From assembly GCF_001427525.1 (NCBI RefSeq), contig NZ_LMGU01000001.1, forward strand, positions 2,919,712 through 2,983,711: DNA of 64,000 bases, in the 5' to 3' direction. The translations under genes were made by a program, and so were the position numbers. Each line of letters opens with the position of its first letter. The stretch's first letter is position 1. Positions 41,483-48,594 of this stretch are shown here, in pieces. The notes under the pieces were generated by a model. It had not been told where the DNA came from. It did no database searches and worked only from the letters and a program-made list of their open reading frames with translations. Source of the stretch: Microbacterium sp. Root61. GTDB taxonomy: Bacteria; Actinomycetota; Actinomycetes; Actinomycetales; Microbacteriaceae.

Positions 41483-42454
41483 GTGACCCCTGATCCAGCG
41501 CCGGTATGGGACCCGACGAATCCGCCGGATCTCACCGGCCGCAAGTACCTCGTCACGGGCGCCACGCGGGGTCTGGGCTACTTCGCGGTGGAGCAGCTCA
41601 CGGGTGCCGGCGCTCACGTCATCATGACCGGCCGCAACCCGAATCGGCTGGCTGGCGCTCGCGCCGCGGTGCTGCGACGGGTGCCGGATGCCTCGCTCGA
41701 AACGCTGCTGCTCGATACCAGCAACCTCGGCTCGGTGCGTGCGGCCGCGGCGACCGTGAAAGCACGCGGACGCCTGAACGGACTGCTGCTGAACGCCGGC
41801 ATCGTGCATCCGCCGCGTACGCGCGAGACCACCATGGACGGCAATGAGATCGTGTTCGCGACCAACGTGCTGGGCCACTACGCGCTGGCCGGCGCCCTCC
41901 TGCCCGCGCTGGCCGCGGCGGCTGGGCGCATGGTGTGGGTCGGGAGCATGTCCACCGCGCTGACCCCGTACGACCCGGTCGACCCGCAGCTGGTCGAGGG
42001 TTACACGCCCTGGCGGGCGTACGTGCAGTCGAAGGTTGCCACCGCCGCACTGGGACTGGAGGCCGATCGGCGGCTGCGCGCGCATTTCGTCCCGGTGCAG
42101 AGCGTTGTCGCGCATCCGGGGTACTCCGCCAGCGGGCGCACGCGCGGCATCGTGGGGGTGAACGAGCCGAGCCGCATGACGCGGTTCGCCGACAACCTGC
42201 AGGCCGCGTTCGCACAGTCCAAGGAGCGCGGCGCCTGGACGCTGGTGCGTGCGTTGACGGACCGCCAGGTCGAGAGCGGCCAGTTCTGGGGCCCGCGGTA
42301 CGTCTCGCACGGAGCACCCGTACTCGCGAAGCCTTCGAAGATCACGCGCAACACCGAGATCGCGGAGCGGCTGTGGACCGTGTGCGAGAACGCCGCGCGG
42401 ATGCGCTGGCCGTTCGAGGCGGTGTCCGCCGTCCCGAAGTCGTCCCGAGCCTGA
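41483..42454 (+). CDS. SDR family oxidoreductase (retinol-dehydrogenase-like)
   Basis: Short-chain dehydrogenase of 323 residues with TGATRGLG (about residues 24-31), NAGIVHP, GSMST and the Y-x3-K YVQSK catalytic pair; the C-terminal extension is longer than in FabG types, as in light-dependent protochlorophyllide/retinol-like SDRs. Substrate unknown. TAGGCT lies 7 nt before GTG 41483 (leaderless), which fixes the start within a much longer open frame. Confidence 0.9.
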   Translation: MTPDPAPVWDPTNPPDLTGRKYLVTGATRGLGYFAVEQLTGAGAHVIMTGRNPNRLAGARAAVLRRVPDASLETLLLDTSNLGSVRAAAATVKARGRLNGLLLNAGIVHPPRTRETTMDGNEIVFATNVLGHYALAGALLPALAAAAGRMVWVGSMSTALTPYDPVDPQLVEGYTPWRAYVQSKVATAALGLEADRRLRAHFVPVQSVVAHPGYSASGRTRGIVGVNEPSRMTRFADNLQAAFAQSKERGAWTLVRALTDRQVESGQFWGPRYVSHGAPVLAKPSKITRNTEIAERLWTVCENAARMRWPFEAVSAVPKSSRA

Positions 42455-42486
42455 GCGGGGCGTCGTCGCGGGCCTGCGCGGGCGGC

Positions 42487-43263
42487 CTACGTCGATGCCG
42501 CCAGGGTGAGGATCTCCGGCCCGTCGTCGGTGATGGCGATCGTGTGCTCACTGTGCGCGGTCCGGCATCCGGTCGCGCTGCGGAGCGTCCATCCGTCGGG
42601 GTCGGTGCGCAGCGAGGCCGTATCCGCCATCACCCACGGTTCGAGCGCGAGCAGCAGCCCCGGGCGCAGGATGTAGCCGCGACCCGGACGGCCGGTGTTC
42701 GCGACGTGCGGATCCTGGTGCATCGTCGAGCCGATGCCGTGGCCGCCGAACTCCACGTTGATGGGATAGCCGGCCTCTCGCAACACCGTGCCGATGGCAC
42801 GGGAGATGTCGCCGACCCGCGCACCGGGCCTGGCGGCCGCGATGCCCGCGCTGAGGGCATGCTCGGTCGCGCTGATCAGTGCGATGCTCTCCGGCGGCTG
42901 CGACTCGCCCACGATGAAGCTGATCGCCGAGTCTGCGGCGATGCCGTCCAGGGCCACCGCGAGGTCGAGCGTCAGCAGATCGCCGTCGGCGAGCGCGTAG
43001 TCGTGGGGCAGCCCGTGCAGCACGGCGTCATTGACGGCGGTGCAGATGTAGTGGCCGAAGGGGCCGCGTCCGAACGACGGCGCGTAGTCGACGTAGCAGG
43101 ACACCGCGCCTGCCTCGGCGATCATGCTCTGTGCCCACTGGTCGATGTCCAGGAGGTTGGTGCCCACGGTGCTGCGCGTCTTCAGCGTCTGGAGGATGTG
43201 CGCGACCAGTGCGCCCGACCGCCTGGCGCGGTCCAGCTGTGTGGCGTTCAGGATCTCGATCAT
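42487..43263 (-). CDS. map: Type I methionine aminopeptidase
   Basis: Dimetal aminopeptidase removing the initiator Met, 258 residues. The metal ligands are recognisable: Asp in TLDLAV, Asp in AADSAIS, His in GGHGIG, Glu in LALEPW and Glu in HSEHTI, plus substrate His in LHGLP. It is divergent from a small XRE regulator. This pairing suggests a conditional, not housekeeping, copy; a second map gene would then exist elsewhere. TATAGT about 26 nt upstream is the likely -10. Confidence 0.92.
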   Translation of the reverse strand: MIEILNATQLDRARRSGALVAHILQTLKTRSTVGTNLLDIDQWAQSMIAEAGAVSCYVDYAPSFGRGPFGHYICTAVNDAVLHGLPHDYALADGDLLTLDLAVALDGIAADSAISFIVGESQPPESIALISATEHALSAGIAAARPGARVGDISRAIGTVLREAGYPINVEFGGHGIGSTMHQDPHVANTGRPGRGYILRPGLLLALEPWVMADTASLRTDPDGWTLRSATGCRTAHSEHTIAITDDGPEILTLAAST

Positions 43264-43293
43264 GCGATGCTCGTCTCAGGCATCCAATAACTA

Positions 43294-43315
43294 TACCGGC
43301 CATATCATCCCGGTA
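43294..43315. promoter_or_regulatory. Inverted repeat between map and XRE regulator
   Basis: TACCGG-N10-CCGGTA, perfect 6-bp arms, between the divergent promoters: TATAGT -10 of map on one side, TACAAT -10 (43317-43322) of the XRE gene on the other. Likely XRE operator. Confidence 0.55.
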
Positions 43316-43329
43316 CTACAATCGGACGC

Positions 43330-43626
43330 ATGGTCCGATTGCCGCTGACGCCGACAGAGGTCGAGCGCGGGCAGCGTCTCGGATCGCTGCTGCGCCGCGC
43401 CCGAGGTGAGCGCTCCATGCTCGAGACCGCCCTCGATGCGGGCATCTCGCCGGAGACGCTCCGCAAGATCGAGACCGGACGCATCGCCACCCCGGCGTTC
43501 CCGACCATCGCCGCGATCGCGGAGGTTCTCGGGCTCTCCCTCGACGCGGTGTGGGGTGAGATCAACGCGGCAGAGCGTCGTGGCGAGCCGGTCGACTCCG
43601 GCGCACGAGCGGGACTCGCGTCCTAG
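43330..43626 (+). CDS. Small XRE-family HTH regulator
   Basis: A 98-residue Cro/CI-type regulator: a helix-turn-helix at about 15-70 (LGSLLRRARGERS, ISPETLRKIETGRIATP) with a short charged tail. TACAAT lies 7 nt before ATG 43330, a leaderless start. Divergent from map with a palindrome between, so it probably controls both. Confidence 0.88.
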   Translation: MVRLPLTPTEVERGQRLGSLLRRARGERSMLETALDAGISPETLRKIETGRIATPAFPTIAAIAEVLGLSLDAVWGEINAAERRGEPVDSGARAGLAS

Positions 43627-43655
43627 GTCCCAGTACAAGCCGACGCGTCAGCCCC

Positions 43656-44291
43656 TCAGGCCGTGAGCCACACGGCATCGATCGCCTCGTCGGGGAGCGC
43701 GAGCGGAGCGCCGTCGATCAGGAGGGCTGCGGCTTCCCGCACCTCGATCGTGGCGCCGGGGCGCACGCCGGCGTCCTCCAGGACGCGCAGCAGCTCGGGA
43801 TCGCGGTCGCTCACGCGCAGCACCCGACCGGTGTACCCGGCGCCGGCCTGGGCGAGCAGGACGAACGGCTCCCGCTGCACCGACCCCGAGGCATCCGGGA
43901 TCGCATCGCCGTGCGGGTCGTACCGCGGGTGTCCGAGGCGCGCGTCGATGCCCTCCAGCAGCCGGTCGCTGAGCGCGTGCTCGAGCACTTCTGCCTCGTC
44001 GTGCACCTCGTCCCACGTGTAGCCGAACTCGCTGACGAGCCACGTCTCGATGAGCCGGTGGCGGCGGATCACGGCGGCCGCGCGGCGCTCGCCGTCGGGG
44101 CTCAGTGAGATCGGACCGTACGGGCGGTGGGTCACCAGACCCTGGGCCGCGAGCTTCTGCACCATCTCGGTCACACTCGACGGAGCGAGCCCCAGCACGA
44201 CCGCGAGTTGCGAGGGCGTGATCTTCTCGGTCTGCCACTCGGTGTGGTGGTAGATCGTCTTGAGGTAGTCATCGACAGCGGGGGAGGGCAC
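43656..44291 (-). CDS. mntR: DtxR/MntR family metal-dependent repressor
   Basis: A 211-residue metalloregulator. An N-terminal winged helix (about 5-65: ITPSQLAVVLGLAPSSVTEMVQKL), a dimerisation domain with the metal-site residues in HRLIETWLVSEF and HDEAEVLEHALSD (Glu/His ligands), and a C-terminal SH3-like FeoA domain (about 140-210). It senses Mn(II) or Fe(II); the adjacent mntH gene argues for Mn. TAGCCT lies 6 nt before GTG 44291 (leaderless). No own-promoter palindrome was seen. Confidence 0.9.
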   Translation of the reverse strand: MPSPAVDDYLKTIYHHTEWQTEKITPSQLAVVLGLAPSSVTEMVQKLAAQGLVTHRPYGPISLSPDGERRAAAVIRRHRLIETWLVSEFGYTWDEVHDEAEVLEHALSDRLLEGIDARLGHPRYDPHGDAIPDASGSVQREPFVLLAQAGAGYTGRVLRVSDRDPELLRVLEDAGVRPGATIEVREAAALLIDGAPLALPDEAIDAVWLTA

Positions 44292-44329
44292 GCAGACAGG
44301 CTACCCGCGACTGCCCGCGCGCTGCATGT

Positions 44330-45652
44330 CTAGGCCCCGCTGAGCAGCAGCCACAGCAGTACGCCGTTCAGGGTGATCAGGAACACGGATGCCGCGACTC
44401 CGGCCGCGGTCGTTCCCCAGCGGTTGCGGAATGTGCCGAGCACCTCGTTCTTGGCGGTCAGCCAGACCAGCGGGATCAGCGCGAACGGGATGCCGAACGA
44501 CAGCACCACCTGGCTCAGCACCAGGGCGAGGGTCGGGTCGAACCCGATGCCGAGGATGATCAGGGCGGGGATCAGGGTGACCAGTCGCCGCGCGATCAGC
44601 GGGATGCGCACGTGCAGCAGTCCGTGCATGATCTCCGCCCCGGCGTATGCGCCGACGGAGGTCGACGCCAGTCCGCTGGCCAGCAGCCCGACGGCGAAGA
44701 GGGTTGCGACGGCCGGCCCGATGCCGTTCCACAGCGCGTGGTAGGCGCCCTCGAGGGTGTCGGTGCCGGGCACGCCGGCGAGGTTGGCCGCGGCCAGGAG
44801 CAGGATGCAGAGGTTGACGGTGCCGGCGATGAGCATCGCGATACTGACGTCCCAGCGTGTGGCGCGCAGGAGCCTGCCGGTCGGGATGCCGCGGACACCG
44901 TCGGGGACGAAGCGGTCGCGTGCCAGCGCGGAGTGCGCGTAGATCGCGTGCGGCATGATCGTCGCGCCGAGGATGGATGCCGCCAGCAGCACCGAATCGG
45001 TGCCCTCGAAGCGGGGGACGAGCCCGCCGATCACGCCCGCCGGGTCGGGCGGTCCGATGAAGACGCCGAACGTGAAGCCCACCGCGATGATGGCGATGAG
45101 ACCGATCACGACGAACTCGAACGTCTTCGCGCCGCGCCGGGATTGCACGATGAGCAGGGCGAGCGAGATCACCCCCGTGATCAGTCCGCCCCACAGCAGC
45201 GGGACGTTGAACAGCAGGTTCAGCGCGACCGCCCCGCCGATGACTTCGGCGATGTCGGTCGCCATCGCGACGAGCTCGGCCTGCAGCCAGTACGCGCGAC
45301 GCCCCCAGCGGTTGCGCATGCGCGCACCGAGCACCTCCGGCAGGCTCTGCCCCGTGACGATGCCGAGCTTGGCGGAGAGGTACTGGATCAGCCAGGCCAT
45401 GATGTTGCCGAGCACGACGACCCACACGAGCAGGTAGCCGAACCGGGCGCCGGCAGTCATGTTGCTGGCGACGTTGCCCGGATCGAGGTAGGCGACGCCG
45501 GCGACCAGCGCCGGCCCGAGCAGCCACGCGACGCGCGGGGTGGAGGCGCGGCGTCGCCCCGGCCGGCGACCCGTCGTGCTCGCGGCATCCGTCGCGTGGA
45601 GGCGCTGTGGCGCCCCCGTGGTCTGTACGTCGATCCCCGCTGATTTCGGCAT
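44330..45652 (-). CDS. mntH: Nramp family Mn(II)/divalent metal transporter
   Basis: Proton-coupled divalent metal importer of 440 residues, about eleven helices. The metal-binding motifs are intact: DPGN in helix 1 (residues 57-60) and A-T-I-M-P-H in helix 6. An Arg/Thr-rich cytoplasmic N-terminus of about 40 residues precedes helix 1. ATG 45652 has TAGATT 7 nt upstream (leaderless). One palindrome covers the start codon and another lies where the -35 should be, so tight repression by the neighbouring MntR-type protein is expected. Confidence 0.93.
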   Translation of the reverse strand: MPKSAGIDVQTTGAPQRLHATDAASTTGRRPGRRRASTPRVAWLLGPALVAGVAYLDPGNVASNMTAGARFGYLLVWVVVLGNIMAWLIQYLSAKLGIVTGQSLPEVLGARMRNRWGRRAYWLQAELVAMATDIAEVIGGAVALNLLFNVPLLWGGLITGVISLALLIVQSRRGAKTFEFVVIGLIAIIAVGFTFGVFIGPPDPAGVIGGLVPRFEGTDSVLLAASILGATIMPHAIYAHSALARDRFVPDGVRGIPTGRLLRATRWDVSIAMLIAGTVNLCILLLAAANLAGVPGTDTLEGAYHALWNGIGPAVATLFAVGLLASGLASTSVGAYAGAEIMHGLLHVRIPLIARRLVTLIPALIILGIGFDPTLALVLSQVVLSFGIPFALIPLVWLTAKNEVLGTFRNRWGTTAAGVAASVFLITLNGVLLWLLLSGA

Positions 45653-45659
45653 ACCGAAA
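45644..45659. promoter_or_regulatory. MntR box 1 at mntH start
   Basis: TTTCGG-CATA-CCGAAA, perfect 6-bp arms, overlapping the mntH start codon and leaderless transcription start. Same TTTCGG/CCGAAA arms as box 2. Confidence 0.72.
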
Positions 45660-45672
45660 AATCTAGCGGAGA

Positions 45673-45688
45673 TTTCGGTGAACCGAAA
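45673..45688. promoter_or_regulatory. MntR box 2 upstream of mntH
   Basis: TTTCGGT-GA-ACCGAAA, perfect 7-bp arms, 29 bp (nearly three helical turns) from box 1, over the -35 region of mntH. Confidence 0.72.
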
Positions 45689-45723
45689 GATTGATGCCTC
45701 ACTCTCGCGTCGTGGCTCCGTCC

Positions 45724-45769
45724 CCCTGTCGCGATCTGTTGGCAGATGGAGTCGATTGCGACGGGCGAG
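45724..45769. repeat. Degenerate copy of the 6486-6535 hairpin element
   Basis: CCCTGTCGCGATC (45724-45736) pairs imperfectly with GATTGCGACGGG (45754-45765). ATTGCGACGGGCGAG (45755-45769) matches 14 of 15 bases of the copy-1 right arm. Located in the mntH/trmH intergenic region. Confidence 0.55.
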
Positions 45770-45848
45770 CGGGACTCGCGACACGGGCCGGTGGCAGACA
45801 GACCGAGCGACGGGCAGGGGCCGCGCCGAGCCCGGATAGCCTTGCGGG

Positions 45849-46559
45849 GTGACCGACATGCCTCCTGCGGACGGAACTGCGCCGGACTCGGCCGCGCTCG
45901 ACACGGCCGCGCCCGACTCGGCTGCGACCGACTCGGCTGCGACCGACGAGCCGCAGTTGCCGTACGGCGTCGGGCCTTGGCCCGGCGAATGGCCGACGGA
46001 CCCGCACTACGACGCCGTACTGCTCGCCGAAGGCGACAGACGCAACGTCATCGACCGCTACCGCTACTGGAGCATGGACGCGATCGTCTCCGACCTCGAC
46101 CAGCATCGGCACGGCTTCCACGTCGCGATCGAGAATTGGCAGCACGACATGAACATCGGGTCGATCGTGCGCAGCGCCAACGCGTTCCTCGCCGATACCG
46201 TGCACATCATCGGGCGTCGCCGATGGAATCGCCGCGGGGCGATGGTGACCGATCGCTACCAACACGTCGTGCACCACGAGGATGTCGCGACCTTCGCCGC
46301 GTGGGCGCAAGCCGAAGACCTGCCGATCGTCGCCGTCGACAACGTGCCCGGTTCGGTCGCGGTCGATCGCGCCGACCTGCCGCAGCGGTGCGTGCTGCTG
46401 TTCGGGCAGGAAGGCCCGGGGCTCTCACCCGAGGCGCTGGTCGCGGCATCCGGGGTCGTGGAGATCACCCAGTACGGCTCGACGCGGTCGATCAACGCCA
46501 GCGCCGCCGCCGCTGTCGTGATGTACGAGTGGTGTCGCCGCTGGGCGGATCAGTCCTGA
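45849..46559 (+). CDS. TrmH/SpoU family RNA 2'-O-ribose methyltransferase
   Basis: SPOUT-fold methyltransferase of 236 residues modifying rRNA or tRNA ribose. The three SpoU motifs are clear: NIGSIVRSANAF (motif 1), LLFGQEGPGLSPEA (motif 2) and RSINASAAAAVVMYEW (motif 3, knot). The first 35 residues are a low-complexity Asp/Ala/Ser/Thr tract encoded partly by a 15-bp tandem repeat. TAGCCT lies 6 nt before GTG 45849 (leaderless). Its last 10 bp overlap the 3' end of the convergent lipoprotein gene. Confidence 0.9.
   Translation: MTDMPPADGTAPDSAALDTAAPDSAATDSAATDEPQLPYGVGPWPGEWPTDPHYDAVLLAEGDRRNVIDRYRYWSMDAIVSDLDQHRHGFHVAIENWQHDMNIGSIVRSANAFLADTVHIIGRRRWNRRGAMVTDRYQHVVHHEDVATFAAWAQAEDLPIVAVDNVPGSVAVDRADLPQRCVLLFGQEGPGLSPEALVAASGVVEITQYGSTRSINASAAAAVVMYEWCRRWADQS
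45915..45944 (+). repeat. 15-bp tandem repeat in the trmH-like gene
   Basis: GACTCGGCTGCGACC twice in tandem, encoding the repeated DSAAT unit in the disordered N-terminal tract; partly degenerate copies precede it. Confidence 0.8.
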
Positions 46560-47083
46560 CCCGCGGTGTGCGCGCGGATCTCGTAGACGTACACGGCGGC
46601 CGCGTCGGCGCTGAGGGTGAGTGTGCCCTCGCTGCCGCCGTCGAACGTGATCGTGAGGTGGTCGCCGCCGTCCGGGGCGGCGGGCGAGGAGCACGCGAGC
46701 GGCTTCAGCTCGTTCAGCTCGTTCGGTGCGGGCGTGAGGGTGAGCGCAGATCCGTCTGCGGATTGGCAGATGATCGTCACGTCCCAGACGCCTTCGGGCT
46801 GGGTCAGGTCGATCACGGCGTCCATGTCGGGGGAGACCTCGCCGCTCACTCGCGCGACCGCACTGGCACCGCCGGCACGATCGGGGGGCAGCACGGCGGC
46901 GGCCCAGTCGTCGATGGCGGCGCCGGCCGGCAGCGCACCGGGGTCGGCCTCTTTCGACGGCGGCGCGCTCAGCGTCGGCTGACCGTACGGAGTGGTCGGT
47001 GTGCTTCCGCCCGAACAGCCGGCGAGCAGCGCGACCGCCACGGCGAGGGATGCCGCGACCGCACCGATTCGTCGACGTGTCAT
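46550..47083 (-). CDS. Putative secreted lipoprotein
   Basis: A 177-residue protein with a clear lipoprotein signal: basic MTRRR, a hydrophobic core of about 14 residues, and lipobox LLAGC with lipidation Cys23, followed by a Ser/Thr/Pro linker. The remaining domain (about 50-177) is predicted extracytoplasmic beta-rich with a Cys pair (IICQSAD and LACSSPA). No family recognised. ATG 47083 has TACCGT 6 nt upstream; the GGAGAG between them could also serve as a ribosome site. Confidence 0.8.
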   Translation of the reverse strand: MTRRRIGAVAASLAVAVALLAGCSGGSTPTTPYGQPTLSAPPSKEADPGALPAGAAIDDWAAAVLPPDRAGGASAVARVSGEVSPDMDAVIDLTQPEGVWDVTIICQSADGSALTLTPAPNELNELKPLACSSPAAPDGGDHLTITFDGGSEGTLTLSADAAAVYVYEIRAHTAGQD

Positions 47084-47157
47084 CTCTCCACGGTACGTCG
47101 CCACGCGCGATTCCGCAGTCACGATTGCGTCACCGCGAGATGGGAGATCGCTGAGGC

Positions 47158-48498
47158 TCAGACCGCGCCGACGCGCATCCAGGCATCGCCGCGCACGCGC
47201 CAGCCGAGCGTCGCCAGCCGCGCGAGCAGGTAGACGCCGAAGAAGCTGAACGCGAGCCACGCCAGCCCAGCGGCATCCCCTGCGCCGACCACGGCCACGA
47301 TCACGAGCGCCGGCACGAACACCACGAGGTTGAGCCCGCCCGCGATCGCGAGGTACTTCGCGTCGCCCGCCCCGATCAGCACGCCGTCCAGCACGAACAC
47401 GACGCCGGCCAGTGGCTGGGCCACCGCGAGCACGATCAGCGCGGGCTGGATCAGCGCGGCGAGCTCGGGATCCCCGGTGAACAGCAGTCCGATCACGCCG
47501 GAGAACGCTCCGACGATCGCGCCCACGATCACGCCGAACCACGCTCCCCACGCGAGCGTACGGCGCAGCACGCGCTTCACCGTGCCTCGGTCGTGAGCGC
47601 CGAGAGCCTTGCCGATGAGCGCCTGCGCGGCGATGGCCAGCGCGTCCAGGGCGAACGCCGCCGTGGAGAAGATGATGAACACGACCTGCCACCCGGCCAG
47701 CTCAGCGGTGCCGAGCCCGGTCGCCACCGCCACCGTCGCGAGCAGCGCCGCGCGCAGGCTCAGGGTCCGCAGGAACATCCAGCCACCGGAGCGCGCGGTG
47801 CCGCCGACCCCCTCTCGCTGCGGGAGGACGGATGCCTCGTGCCGGCGCGCGAGGCGTCCGATGACGACGACGTACGCGGCCACCATGCTCCACTGCGCGA
47901 CGACAGTCCCGGCCGCGGAACCGGCGATGCCCCAGCCGAGACCGTAGATCAGGAGCCAGTTCAGTCCGGCGTTCAACGCGAACCCGAGCCCCGCGATCCA
48001 CAGCGGTGTGACGGTGTCCTGCATACCGCGCAGCAGCCCGGTCGCGGCGAACACCACGAGCATCGCCGGCAGTCCCCACATCGAGATGCCGAGGTAGATC
48101 TCGGCCTGTGCTGCGACCTCCGGGCCGGCGCCGAACAGCCCGACGAGCCAGGGGGTCGTGACGTACCCCACGAGCGCGAGGATGGCGCCGAGCCCGAGCG
48201 CGAGCCACATCCCGTCGATGCCCGCCGAGACCGCGCGCCCCGGTTCGCCGCCGCCGAACCGCCGAGCGACGGCGGGGGTCGTGGAGTACGCGAGGAACAC
48301 CATCAGCCCGACGATCGTCTGCAGCACCGCCGAGGCGATGCCGAGTCCGGCCAGCGGCACGACGCCGAGGTGCCCGACGAGGGCCGAATCCACGATGAGG
48401 AACAGCGGCTCGGCGATCAGCGCGCCGAGCGCCGGGACGGCGAGGCGCAGGATGTCGCGATTGACCGTGTCGCGCGGTGCGGTGCCGTCGGATGCCAC
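47158..48498 (-). CDS. MATE family efflux transporter
   Basis: Twelve-helix multidrug/toxin exporter of 446 residues (DinF-like), driven by Na+ or H+ exchange. It opens with DILRLAVPALGALIAEPLF, followed by the SALVGHLG motif of helix 1-2, and shows internal two-fold symmetry. GTG 48498 is fixed by TAGGCT 6 nt upstream (leaderless). Divergent from the M13 peptidase gene. Confidence 0.92.
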   Translation of the reverse strand: MASDGTAPRDTVNRDILRLAVPALGALIAEPLFLIVDSALVGHLGVVPLAGLGIASAVLQTIVGLMVFLAYSTTPAVARRFGGGEPGRAVSAGIDGMWLALGLGAILALVGYVTTPWLVGLFGAGPEVAAQAEIYLGISMWGLPAMLVVFAATGLLRGMQDTVTPLWIAGLGFALNAGLNWLLIYGLGWGIAGSAAGTVVAQWSMVAAYVVVIGRLARRHEASVLPQREGVGGTARSGGWMFLRTLSLRAALLATVAVATGLGTAELAGWQVVFIIFSTAAFALDALAIAAQALIGKALGAHDRGTVKRVLRRTLAWGAWFGVIVGAIVGAFSGVIGLLFTGDPELAALIQPALIVLAVAQPLAGVVFVLDGVLIGAGDAKYLAIAGGLNLVVFVPALVIVAVVGAGDAAGLAWLAFSFFGVYLLARLATLGWRVRGDAWMRVGAV

Positions 48499-48594
48499 CC
48501 ATCGAGCCTAGGGCGGCGAACGTTCCCCGGGTGTTGTCACCGAGTCTCCCCAGGGTGTGACCGGGTGGGGGCGGGGGGACATATCCTGGACCGC

